A stretch of DNA of 33,290 nucleotides. It comes from UBA5070 sp035604215. GTDB taxonomy: Bacteria; Fibrobacterota; Fibrobacteria; UBA5070. The notes beneath the pieces were generated by a model. It had not been told where the DNA came from, ran no database searches, and was given only the letters and a program-made list of their open reading frames with translations. How positions within the stretch are numbered: the first letter of the stretch is position 1; each line of letters opens with the position of its first letter. Made by a program: the position numbers and the translations under genes. Shown piece by piece: positions 22,455-29,848 of the stretch. The stretch covers positions 1-33,290 of the forward strand of contig DATNIW010000080.1 in assembly GCA_035604215.1 (NCBI GenBank). Reading direction: 5' to 3'.

Positions 22455-24339
22455 CCACTCCCCCGCCCGGGTGCAGACCGGGCCGGGTACGCGGAGCATC
22501 GTGCTGTTCGGGCCGCCCAACGCGGGCAAAACGAGCATCTACAACCTGTTGACCGGCTCGCGGTTCAAGACGGTGAACTACCCGGGCGCCACCGTGGACT
22601 ACGCGGTCGGACGGCTCAAGGGACGATCGGACGTGGTGGTCCTGGACACCCCCGGAATCGTATCCGTGGTGGCCCGCACCGCCGACGAACGGGTTGCGAT
22701 CGGCACCTTGGTGGGGGTCTCCAAGCTGGTGCCGGGAACCTCCGAGATTCCCGAGGTGGTGTTGACCACGGTGGACGCCACCCAGCCCACGCGCCACCTG
22801 GTGCTGGTCCAGCAGCTTCTGCGTGCGGGCATCCAACCCGTGGTGGTCCTGACAATGAACGATTTGGCGCGTGCCCGGGGCCGCGCCCTGGACCCGGATC
22901 GTCTCTCCGCGGCGCTGGGGATACCGGTACTCGCCGTGGACGGGCGCACGGGTGTCGGCCTGCCCGCGCTGCTGACCACGCTGGACGAGCAGGTGGCGGG
23001 GAATTCCCCACCACCACACCTCCCGTCCGTGGTGGCGGAAGAGGAACTCCAGGCGGATTTCAAGGCCGCGGAGGCCTTGGTGGAATCGTCGACGGTGGTG
23101 GGACAGAAACCGTCCCACCGCGACGCCAGCGACAGGATCGATCGCGTCGCGCTCCACCCGGTGTTCGGGCTCGTGGTCTTCGCCGGCGCCATGTCCCTCC
23201 TTTTCTGGTGCGTGTTCGCCGCCGCGGTGCCCTTCCAGGACGCCATCGACTGGGCGGTCACGGGGACGGGGGCGTTCCTGTCCACGCACCTGCCCGAGGC
23301 CTGGTACTCCCACCTCCTGGTGGACGGCGTGGTCGCGGGCGTGGGCGCGGTGCTGGTGTTCGTGCCCCAGATCGCCATCCTGTTCTTCCTGATCGGGCTG
23401 ATGGAGGATTCCGGCTACCTCGCGCGCGGGGCGGTGCTCGTGGACCGACCCCTCTCCGCCATCGGCCTCAACGGCAGGTCCTTCGTGCCGCTGCTTTCCG
23501 GATTCGCCTGCGCCATCCCTGCGGCCATGGCCGCCCGCACCATCCCCGGACGAAAGGAGCGCATGCTGACGCTTCTCGTCATCCCGCTCACCAGCTGCTC
23601 GGCGCGCCTGCCCGTGTGGGGACTGCTGCTGGCCTTCCTGGTTCCGCCCGGGCACGCGTGGGCGGGTGGCCTGGCGCTCACCGCCATCTACCTCGCGAGC
23701 CTGGCGATGGTGTCCGTCGCCGCCTTCGCGGGCGGCAAGATCCTGGGCTTGGAGCCCTCTCCTTCCGGGTTCCAGATCGAGCTTCCCACCTGGCGCGCGC
23801 CCATCCTCAAGAACGCGGTGGTTTCCGCTGCGGACCGCACCGTCAGCTACCTGCGCCGCGCCGGGGGCACCATCCTGACCATCTCCATCCTGTTCTGGGC
23901 GTTGATGAACCTCCCCTCTCGGGAGGCCTCCCTCGCGTGGACGGCGGGGCATTGGCTGACCCCGTTCCTCCGTCCCATGGGTCTGGACTGGAGGGTGGGC
24001 ATCTCCCTCCTGGCCGCATTCGCGGCCCGCGAGGTTTTCGTGTCGGCGCTGGCAGTGGTGTTCTCCGTGGACGGTGCCAAGGACGCCACCCAAGGCATCC
24101 TCCACGCCATGCGCGACGCGGTCCTCCCCGGCGGCGCGCACATCTTCACGTTCGCGACCTGCGCCGGCCTGGTGGTCTTCTTCCTGATCGCCTTGCAGTG
24201 CCTTTCCACGGTGGCCGTGGTGCGTCGCGAGTCGGGCTCGGTGAAGTTCGCCTTGGGCCAGATGGCCTCCTTCATCCTGGTGGCATGGGTCTTGGCCGTG
24301 GCCGTGGTCCAAGGGTTGCGCCTGGTGGGAATTTCCTGA
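22432..24339 (+). CDS. feoB: Ferrous iron transporter FeoB with a non-canonical G4 motif
   Basis: A 635-aa inner-membrane Fe(II) importer, clearly shorter than the ~770-aa E. coli protein. The ATG at 22432 has GGAG 5 bases upstream. GTG 22471 is a weaker alternative. The G-domain is at about 20-200: G1 GPPNAGKTS (27-35), G2 Thr in NYPGATVDY, G3 DTPG (72-75). The G4 position reads TMND (141-144) instead of the usual NMxD, so the guanine-contacting Asn is replaced. The membrane part keeps GLMEDSGYLARGAVLVDRP, the first gate LSGFACAIPAAMAARTIPGR and TSCSARLPVW, and a second gate-like half (RRAGGTILTISILFWAL to AAFAAREVFVSALAVVF). It probably forms an operon with nfu 40 bp downstream. Confidence 0.95.
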   Translation: MPTASSCDHSPARVQTGPGTRSIVLFGPPNAGKTSIYNLLTGSRFKTVNYPGATVDYAVGRLKGRSDVVVLDTPGIVSVVARTADERVAIGTLVGVSKLVPGTSEIPEVVLTTVDATQPTRHLVLVQQLLRAGIQPVVVLTMNDLARARGRALDPDRLSAALGIPVLAVDGRTGVGLPALLTTLDEQVAGNSPPPHLPSVVAEEELQADFKAAEALVESSTVVGQKPSHRDASDRIDRVALHPVFGLVVFAGAMSLLFWCVFAAAVPFQDAIDWAVTGTGAFLSTHLPEAWYSHLLVDGVVAGVGAVLVFVPQIAILFFLIGLMEDSGYLARGAVLVDRPLSAIGLNGRSFVPLLSGFACAIPAAMAARTIPGRKERMLTLLVIPLTSCSARLPVWGLLLAFLVPPGHAWAGGLALTAIYLASLAMVSVAAFAGGKILGLEPSPSGFQIELPTWRAPILKNAVVSAADRTVSYLRRAGGTILTISILFWALMNLPSREASLAWTAGHWLTPFLRPMGLDWRVGISLLAAFAAREVFVSALAVVFSVDGAKDATQGILHAMRDAVLPGGAHIFTFATCAGLVVFFLIALQCLSTVAVVRRESGSVKFALGQMASFILVAWVLAVAVVQGLRLVGIS

Positions 24340-24361
24340 TTTCCCAGCGGACCTGGAATTC

Positions 24362-24376
24362 GTACCTTTTTGGTAC
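24362..24376 (+). promoter_or_regulatory. Hairpin GTACC-TTTTT-GGTAC directly upstream of nfu
   Basis: A perfect 5-bp inverted repeat with a five-T loop ends three bases before ATG 24380, in the place where a Shine-Dalgarno should be. No SD-like sequence is seen. It could control nfu translation or be a weak processing or pause site between feoB and nfu. Confidence 0.45.
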
Positions 24377-24379
24377 CAT

Positions 24380-24961
24380 ATGAAAGTCACACGAAACGAC
24401 CCTACACCCAATCCCGACGCCATCAAGTTCGTCTTGGACGGACAGATCGTTGCCGCGGGCTCCCGCTCCTTCCGCGACCGCACGCTGTGCGAAGATCCCG
24501 TCGCCAAGCGCCTGTTCGAGATCGACGAGGTGGTCTCCATCTTCTTCGTCTCCAACGTGGTGACCGTGACCAAGGACCCCTTCGCCGACTGGGGCATCCT
24601 GATCCCGCAGATCAACCAGGTCCTGGAAGAGGCGACGGAGGGCCTGGAGACCCAATCCGAGCGCCCCACCTCCCCGCTGGCGGGAATGACCCAAAGCGGA
24701 GATTACGACAAGGACTTCTTCGAGCACTCCTACGACGACAAGGTCCTGAAGATCAACCACATCTTCGACGAGGCCGTCCGCCCCGGCCTGGCCTCGGACG
24801 GCGGCGGCCTGCGCCTGGTGGAAGTGGTGGACAAGACCGCGCGCATCGAATACCAGGGCGCGTGCGGGAGCTGCCCCAGCTCGGTGTCGGGAACCCTCTT
24901 CTACATCGAAAGCGTCCTGCGCTCCCGGGTGCATCCGGAACTGGTGGTCGAGCTGGTGTGA
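24380..24961 (+). CDS. Nfu-type iron-sulfur cluster carrier (Nfu_N + NifU C-terminal domain)
   Basis: A 193-aa cytosolic protein that carries and delivers Fe-S clusters. Residues 1-85 are the Nfu_N domain (TPNPDAIKFVLDG, FEIDEVVSIFFVSNVVTVTK, DWGILIPQI). Residues about 118-190 are the NifU-like domain (FDEAVRPGLASDGGGLRLVEV) with the cluster-binding C-x-x-C in GACGSCPSS, then a final strand HPELVVELV. The linker (about 88-117) is acidic and polar. This order is the mitochondrial NFU1/bacterial Nfu layout. It lies 40 bp after feoB on the same strand, linking iron import with Fe-S assembly. The start lacks an SD and has a small hairpin instead. Confidence 0.93.
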   Translation: MKVTRNDPTPNPDAIKFVLDGQIVAAGSRSFRDRTLCEDPVAKRLFEIDEVVSIFFVSNVVTVTKDPFADWGILIPQINQVLEEATEGLETQSERPTSPLAGMTQSGDYDKDFFEHSYDDKVLKINHIFDEAVRPGLASDGGGLRLVEVVDKTARIEYQGACGSCPSSVSGTLFYIESVLRSRVHPELVVELV

Positions 24962-24972
24962 CGGATTCCGTC
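24960..24972. repeat. 13-bp palindrome GACGGATTCCGTC at the nfu stop codon
   Basis: This is the second intergenic copy of the GACGGAWTCCGTC palindrome, starting inside the nfu TGA. It is followed directly by GGACGCCGTCC (another inverted repeat) and, at 25009-25013, by five T residues after a GC-rich potential stem (GCCG/CGGC). The block 24960-25013 may work as the nfu terminator. Confidence 0.5.
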
Positions 24973-25583
24973 GGACGCCGTCCCTTCGGGGTGTCGGCCT
25001 CCGGCGGCTTTTTGCGCCTGCATCGGCGCATCGATGCACAGCGGCCTGCCGCGGCCCCTGTGAAACCGGCGGCCGATCCACGGGGGACGCTACCCGCTTC
25101 CCCCGTGACCCTCTCCGGGCCAGAGGGTCCGTGTGCGCGAACCCTCTGGACTCCCGCGCACCAGGGGTCCCGGACGCTGGCGCCCAACCGGGACCCCTTG
25201 GAACCCCCTCGCTTCGACGCACTTGGGCGGGACTGCGCTGGGTGAGTGGAGCGGCAGAGCGACAGGGATGGTTCGGAGTGAGGACCAGGCGTTGCGATTC
25301 TCCTCCACCCCAACCAGACGGTGTCAAACCCTCCCGCCACCACGGCGCATCGCCGTGCAGGCGGGCGCACAGATTCTGACGAGCCGCGATGTTCGCCATC
25401 TCCGCCCCGAAGCGGCGAGGGGTCCAGGGGGTCGAAGTTATTCGCAGGCCCCGTGTTCGGGGCCGGAGAGCCTGAGACCCCCGGCGCGCGGGATTGCCAA
25501 GGGTCCGCGCGTTCGGATCCTTGGCCCGTCGGGTACAGGGGCCGCGGCAGGCCCCTGTAGATGGATGCCGCGCCGCCAGGCGC
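24962..25583. other. Non-coding region densely packed with perfect hairpins
   Basis: About 620 bp with no convincing gene in any frame; the longer open frames show no recognisable domain. Perfect inverted repeats follow one another: 25019-25038 (7 bp), 25079-25107 (8 bp), 25107-25129 (8 bp, GACCCTCT/AGAGGGTC), 25133-25161 (7 bp), 25163-25198 (11 bp, AGGGGTCCCGG/CCGGGACCCCT), 25333-25365 (6+7 bp with a 2x2 internal loop), 25427-25482 (7 bp) enclosing 25447-25464 (7 bp), 25496-25525 (11 bp with one mismatch), 25534-25559 (10 bp) and 25570-25583 (5 bp). The stretch 25200-25330 has no strong stem. Short blocks such as GGGTCC and ACCCTCT recur. It could be a structured RNA, a cluster of REP-like elements or the remains of a mobile element. 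Strand is undetermined. Confidence 0.6.
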
Positions 25584-25612
25584 AAAAAAAAAGCGGGCGT
25601 CAGCCCACCCGC
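25583..25612 (-). terminator. Intrinsic terminator of the pseudouridine synthase gene
   Basis: On the minus strand, GCGGG (25612-25608) pairs with CCCGC (25597-25593) across a 10-base loop and is followed immediately by nine T residues (25592-25584). The stem begins inside the last codons of the gene and the TGA (25600-25602) lies in the loop. This is the clearest rho-independent terminator in the window. Confidence 0.85.
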
Positions 25613-26322
25613 AGCCCCTCGACCTCCGTCTCCGTCAGCGCCCGCACGGCCCCCTTCTCCAGATCCCCGAGCGGAAGCGACCCGATGCGGACCCGGATCA
25701 GCCGGAGCACCTCCAGGCCGAAGATCTTCAGCATGCGGCGGATCTCCCTGTTCTTCCCTTCCTGCAGGACGATCTCGATCCAGCAGTTCCTCTGGCCAGC
25801 CCGGAGCAGTTGGACGGAAATCGCCTGCAATCGTTCGCCTTCGTCCACCACTCCTTGGGTCATCTTGGAGATCGTCTCCTGGTCGATGATCCCGTCGATG
25901 CGGACGTGGTAGGTCTTGGGGACGCGCCGGGCGGGATCCAGGAGCGCGCTGGCCCAATGCGTGTCGTTTGTGAACAGCAGGAGCCCTTCGCTGGCCATGT
26001 CCAGCCGACCCACGGGTCCCACGTGCGGGACATCCATTCCATCCAGGCACTGGAAGACGGTGGGACGGCCCTTGTTGTCGTCGGCCGTGGTGACCAGCCC
26101 CCTGGGCTTGTTGCACATCAGGTAGACCCTCTGCAGGGCCACCAGGGGTTCGCCGTCCACAAGGATCAGGTCCCCATCCATCGTCAGCCATTCCGGATCG
26201 CGGATGGTGCGACCGTTCCAGGTCACGAGGCCTTGGGCGACGAGCTTCTCCGCCCTGCTGCGGGAGGCGAACCCGGCCTTGTTGATCGCCCGGGCCAGAC
26301 CGAAGTGCTTGGAATGATTCAG
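25600..26322 (-). CDS. rRNA pseudouridine synthase (RsuA/RluB/E/F family), non-canonical start
   Basis: A 240-aa protein if started at CTG 26322. The first ATG/GTG/TTG in frame is GTG 26226, but that would delete the S4 RNA-binding domain, which is plainly encoded upstream: LARAINKAGFASRSRAEKLV (residues 9-28), AQGLVTWNGRTIRDPEW. Between 26226 and the in-frame stop at 26383-26385 there is no ATG, GTG or TTG. CTG 26322 or ATT 26334 are the plausible starts. The catalytic domain has YLMCNKPRGLVTTADD, VGRLDMASEGLLLFTND with catalytic Asp108, and EGKNREIRRML near residue 195. The enzyme isomerises a uridine in rRNA. It lies 60 bp after the GLUG gene. A strong hairpin covers the start region. A sequencing error is the main alternative explanation. 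Confidence 0.85.
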   Translation of the reverse strand: MNHSKHFGLARAINKAGFASRSRAEKLVAQGLVTWNGRTIRDPEWLTMDGDLILVDGEPLVALQRVYLMCNKPRGLVTTADDNKGRPTVFQCLDGMDVPHVGPVGRLDMASEGLLLFTNDTHWASALLDPARRVPKTYHVRIDGIIDQETISKMTQGVVDEGERLQAISVQLLRAGQRNCWIEIVLQEGKNREIRRMLKIFGLEVLRLIRVRIGSLPLGDLEKGAVRALTETEVEGLRVG

Positions 26323-26345
26323 GCCCGGAAAAATACTTCCGGGCC
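26322..26345 (-). promoter_or_regulatory. 9-bp hairpin over the pseudouridine synthase start
   Basis: On the minus strand GGCCCGGAA pairs perfectly with TTCCGGGCC across the 6-base loop GTATTT. The ATT candidate start (26334) is in the loop and the CTG candidate (26322) begins at the last stem base. There is no T-run after the stem, so it does not look like a standard terminator for the GLUG gene. Translational control of the downstream gene is possible. Confidence 0.6.
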
Positions 26346-26382
26346 CGGATGGTTCGCCTTCTTCGCTGCGGCGAGGGAGGGC

Positions 26383-28302
26383 TCAGCGCACCAGGGGCAC
26401 CGCGAGGCTCTCGCGCAGATCGCCGGAAGCGAAGCTCACCACCATCGACCGCGAGGACGGCAGATCCAGGCTGGCCGTGCCCTTGCCGGAGGCCCTGGCG
26501 AGGACCCGTCCCGAGACGTCGAACGCCACCACCTGGAAAGACAGGCCGGGAGCGGAAATTGTCAACCGCTTTCCGGCCACGTTCCAGGAATACGGCGCGG
26601 GACGGCGGAGGTCGTTGGCCCGGATCGCCTGGGTGGAATTGTACGAGGCCGACAATGCGCGCAGGAGCGGCACGGTATCGGCCCCTCCCAGGATCCAGGT
26701 TTCGGTGAAGTCCCAGCCCGCGAAGCTCGATGCGATCGCGAGGTCGACCGTGATCAGTCCGGTGGCGCTTCCCCCGGAGACTCCGTAGCCCACGCCCATG
26801 GTGGCGCTCGCGGTCTGCAGCCCCCAATAGCTGGCCAGGATGACGCCGGAGTCGTTGCCCACCAGGCCACCGGGCAGGAAGGAGCTTTCGCTGTTCACCA
26901 CCTTGCCGATGGCGTAGCTCTCGTCGACCAGACCCCTGTCCAGTCCCACCAGCCCGCCGGCGAAGGCGTTGGTGCCGGTGGCGGTCACCGGACCCGAGGC
27001 GTAGCAGAAGCGGACGGAGTCTCCGGTTCCCGCATTCCCCACGAGTCCGCCGGCCAGGACGTTGGTGCCGGTCGTGGTCACCGCGCCCGTGGCATAGCAC
27101 ACGGCGATCGCGACGGAATCGCTGGTTCCCACCAGGCCTCCGACGATCGCGCTCCCACCCGTGGCGGTCGTTCCGCCAGTGGCGTAGCAGGATCCGAGGC
27201 TGTCCTTGGTGCCGGCCCCGACCAAGCCTCCCGCGGCCGCATTCATGCCGGTGGCCGTCACTGCGCCGATGGCGTGGCATCCCCGGAGGGTCTCGCCCGT
27301 TCCATCGCCCACAAGCCCTCCAGTCCGTGCATGGTCGGCGTTGGCCGTCACTCCTCCGGTCGCGTAGCTGGAATCGAGAAAATCGTTGGAACCCAGTCCC
27401 ACCAGGCCCCCGAGGTCCACGGAATCGCCGTAGGCGGTTACCGCTCCCGTGGCCCAGCAGTCGAGCATCCCTCCAGCCGTGGAGCTTCCCACCAGACCGC
27501 CGAACCGCGCATTGGGGTTGGTGCCTGACACCGCTCCCGTGGCGTGGCAGGAATTCAGAGTCCCCTCGTTGAATCCAACCAATCCTCCCGCGAACCTCCC
27601 CGCCGTGACCGTGCCGGTGGCGTAGCTGGATTCCAGGATCCCCGTGCTCCACCCCACCAATCCACCGGAGGAGATGCCGCTGTCTCCGGAGTCGATGCTG
27701 CTGGAAAAGCTGTTGCGTATGGTCCCGGAGTTGGTTCCGACCAGCCCTCCCACATGGCCCGTCGCGGTGTCACCGGTGTTGAATCCGCTGGAATTGCAGT
27801 CCAGGATGGTGCCTCCGAGATTCGTGGCGACCAGCGCGCCCACGTTGTGGGAACCCGTCATGGTGGCGCCCACCAATCCCAGGCTGTCCACCACGGCACC
27901 GCTCTCCAGCACACCGAACAAACCGGCGTCGTGGCCGGGTCGGTGGATCGCGAGCTGGCTGATGGTGTGGCCTCCGCCGTGGAAGACCCCCAACAAGTGG
28001 ATGGGCGCCAATCCGCTGTCGGCATGAGCGGTGTCGGAAGGCGATGCGTCCAAGTCCCCCATCAATCTGTAGGTGGCCGAGGCGGAATAGCTTCCGGTGG
28101 CGACCACGGCCAAGTCGGCGTAGTCGGAGACCTGATATGGATCCGAGGAGGAGCCGCTTCCCGCAAGCGCTCCCGCCGCAGCGTGCGCGGACAATGGAAT
28201 CATGCCTGTGAGGAGCAGAGCGATAGCCGTGGTCCGAGATCGTTGGGCAACCGCCTGCGATCTGGGCACCACGGTATTCCTTGTTTGGTTAGGACTTTTC
28301 AT
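26383..28302 (-). CDS. Secreted GLUG-repeat surface protein
   Basis: A 639-aa exported protein. The ATG at 28302 has GGAG 9 bases upstream. An unusually long N-region (25 polar/basic residues) precedes the hydrophobic signal core TTAIALLLTGMIPLSAHA. Residues about 52-150 form an opening beta domain (DPYQVSDYADLAVVATGSYS, YRLMGDLDA). Eleven GGLVG-type GLUG repeats follow at 184, 213, 239, 268, 298, 328, 358, 388, 418, 449 and 478, with a degenerate copy at 155 (GALVATN). Each is followed by S/C-Y/H-A-T-G-x-V-T. The C-terminus (about 560-639) is a sorting-like beta domain (VVAFDVSGRVLARASGKG) ending LAVPLVR. GLUG repeats occur in adhesins and surface proteases. No catalytic domain is visible, so an adhesin role is likely. 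Confidence 0.88.
   Translation of the reverse strand: MKSPNQTRNTVVPRSQAVAQRSRTTAIALLLTGMIPLSAHAAAGALAGSGSSSDPYQVSDYADLAVVATGSYSASATYRLMGDLDASPSDTAHADSGLAPIHLLGVFHGGGHTISQLAIHRPGHDAGLFGVLESGAVVDSLGLVGATMTGSHNVGALVATNLGGTILDCNSSGFNTGDTATGHVGGLVGTNSGTIRNSFSSSIDSGDSGISSGGLVGWSTGILESSYATGTVTAGRFAGGLVGFNEGTLNSCHATGAVSGTNPNARFGGLVGSSTAGGMLDCWATGAVTAYGDSVDLGGLVGLGSNDFLDSSYATGGVTANADHARTGGLVGDGTGETLRGCHAIGAVTATGMNAAAGGLVGAGTKDSLGSCYATGGTTATGGSAIVGGLVGTSDSVAIAVCYATGAVTTTGTNVLAGGLVGNAGTGDSVRFCYASGPVTATGTNAFAGGLVGLDRGLVDESYAIGKVVNSESSFLPGGLVGNDSGVILASYWGLQTASATMGVGYGVSGGSATGLITVDLAIASSFAGWDFTETWILGGADTVPLLRALSASYNSTQAIRANDLRRPAPYSWNVAGKRLTISAPGLSFQVVAFDVSGRVLARASGKGTASLDLPSSRSMVVSFASGDLRESLAVPLVR
26820..27843 (-). 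repeat. GLUG-coding repeat array, about 90-bp period
   Basis: Within the surface-protein gene, the GLUG units are spaced almost exactly 30 codons apart from residue 239 to 478 and 26-30 codons earlier. The units are similar in DNA as well as protein (GGCGGGCTGGTGGG-like cores in the sense strand). Such an array can change length by slippage or recombination. Confidence 0.75.
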
Positions 28303-28392
28303 TAGATTAAGCTCCGATCTTCTAATTCTAGAGAGACCTGGAACTTACCTGTCCTACACCGCTGCGCCCATCCCTATTCAGGAATAAACGGA

Positions 28393-29766
28393 TTATTCTC
28401 CCAGAACGATCTTTCCTGTCCAGTTCTCGCGCCCATCGACGGACAGTCTGGCCACGTAAATCCCGGAGGGCATTCCCCTCGCGTTCCAAACGGCCTGGTG
28501 CTGACCGGCGGAAACGGGCCCGCTGACGACGGAAGCGACGTGACGGCCCCTGAGGTCCACCACGTCCAGGCTCACGTTGCCGCCATTCTGCAAGGAATAG
28601 TCGACGACGGCGCGGGCGTTCGAAGCGTCGAAGCGCAGGGAGGTCGAGGATTCGGTTCCGACCCGGTTGGAGATCGACGTGGTCGTCTTTCCATATCCCG
28701 CCGCGACGATGTTGGCCTGGATCAAGGCATCGGTCGCCGTGGTCGCGTAGCCTTTGGTCATCACTCCTTCGTAGAAGTTGCCGCAGGAGGTTCCGCTGTT
28801 GTCACCGCCCACGCCCAGCACGATGCCGCCGGGCCGATGCATCGGAGAGTACCCGTTGGGAGAGGCTCCGTCGTAGATGGGGGTCAGGTTGCCCGTGGTG
28901 GCGTCGGCCCCCTCGAGGGTGAAGGGCCCGCCTGCGGTGGTGGGGTTGCTGTGCGTATTGCCCTTCAACATGGCGGTGACGTACGAATTCGTCCACGACT
29001 TGTCGCTGGAATTCGTGGCTCCCGAGGCGCCGCCTTGGCTGTACACTCCGACTTCCAGATCGGCCATGATCCACGGACCGTTGCCGGTTCCCTTGTCCCA
29101 CCAGGTGACTGTCCCGAAATAGATGGCTTCCATGTAGCCGTCTCCGCCCGCGACCGCGGTCTGCTCCGCGTTCCCGAAATCGAAGCAGCACTCGGCGCAG
29201 GCGTAGGTGCCGCCGACCACTTCGTAGATGGTCTCGGGATTGTCCCCGGTCGCGATGCCCTTGCCCGCGCCCACGAACCGATACCCCACTTGGGTGGTAC
29301 CTGTCCAACTGCTGTTCGGCGTCACATGCAGCCCGTAGACTTGATGGCCATCGAGCTTGATCGGCAGGGCGGCTGCCTGGGCTTCGATGTCGGGGTTGGG
29401 GCCGTAAGCCGCGCTGCCGCCTGGCGCCTTGGTCAAGTCGTTGCCGTTGCCGGTCTGGTCATAGATCTTGGAAATGGTGCAGGTGGATGCTTTGCAGAAG
29501 GTGTCCTGAACTGCGGAATTGGCCACGTATCCAGCCGAAAGCACCCCGATGTCCTTGGTGGTTCCGCTCGAGTTCTTGACCTGGTAGAGGTTCCCTGTGT
29601 AGGCCCCGAACAGCGCCCGCGTGGTGCTGTAAGCCGCTCCGCAGGGATCTCCCGCCGTTTGGTAGATGTCGCAGACGCCGGTCAAGGCAAAGGTTTTCTG
29701 CTGGGCCCCGATCACCATGGCGATGGCAATCGCCGCCAACCTGAACGACTTGTCGATGTGTCTCAT
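28393..29766 (-). CDS. GH54 alpha-L-arabinofuranosidase with C-terminal sorting domain, copy 1
   Basis: A 457-aa secreted enzyme predicted to remove arabinofuranosyl side chains from arabinoxylan or arabinan. The ATG at 29766 has a GAAGGAAA site upstream. The signal peptide is MRHIDKSFRLAAIAIAMVIG. The GH54 catalytic domain is at about 31-365: CDIYQTAGDPC (32-42), DTFCKASTC (88-96) and IYDQTGNGNDL, AECCFDFGNAEQTA (191-204) with the likely nucleophile Glu201, and GVGGDNSGTSCGNFYEGVMT with the likely acid/base Asp322. The three cysteine pairs of fungal AbfB are kept, including the vicinal CC. The CBM42 arabinose-binding domain of fungal enzymes is absent; a type-A-like sorting domain (DVVDLRGRHV to SGIYVARLSVDG) replaces it. 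It follows copy 2 by 82 bp. Confidence 0.92.
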   Translation of the reverse strand: MRHIDKSFRLAAIAIAMVIGAQQKTFALTGVCDIYQTAGDPCGAAYSTTRALFGAYTGNLYQVKNSSGTTKDIGVLSAGYVANSAVQDTFCKASTCTISKIYDQTGNGNDLTKAPGGSAAYGPNPDIEAQAAALPIKLDGHQVYGLHVTPNSSWTGTTQVGYRFVGAGKGIATGDNPETIYEVVGGTYACAECCFDFGNAEQTAVAGGDGYMEAIYFGTVTWWDKGTGNGPWIMADLEVGVYSQGGASGATNSSDKSWTNSYVTAMLKGNTHSNPTTAGGPFTLEGADATTGNLTPIYDGASPNGYSPMHRPGGIVLGVGGDNSGTSCGNFYEGVMTKGYATTATDALIQANIVAAGYGKTTTSISNRVGTESSTSLRFDASNARAVVDYSLQNGGNVSLDVVDLRGRHVASVVSGPVSAGQHQAVWNARGMPSGIYVARLSVDGRENWTGKIVLGE

Positions 29767-29848
29767 GGGAAAGTTTCCTTCTTGGATCCCGTTGCTGTCG
29801 GTTGAATCGCGATTTTCCCCGCTTCCGCACCCCGGTGAACCGTGGCCT

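Noticed and set aside
24962..25583. tmRNA, RNase P RNA, SRP RNA or an integron attC array in the hairpin region
   Set aside because: None of the conserved sequence blocks of these RNAs was found by eye, and no integrase or cassette structure is nearby. The region is left as unknown structure.
24272..27652. A 1126-codon minus-strand open frame across nfu, the non-coding region, the pseudouridine synthase and the GLUG gene
   Set aside because: No domain is recognisable, it contradicts the real genes on both strands, and its composition is typical of a spurious frame.
26820..27843. Regular ~90-bp repeats as a possible CRISPR array
   Set aside because: The repeats are in frame, encode GLUG units, and have no constant repeat/unique spacer pattern or cas genes.
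28303..28392. Strong promoter or terminator between GH54 copy 1 and the GLUG gene
   Set aside because: The stretch is AT-richer, and a TAGAAT hexamer and a small TATTC/GAATA repeat (28375-28386) are visible, but no matching -35 box or T-run supports a firm call.
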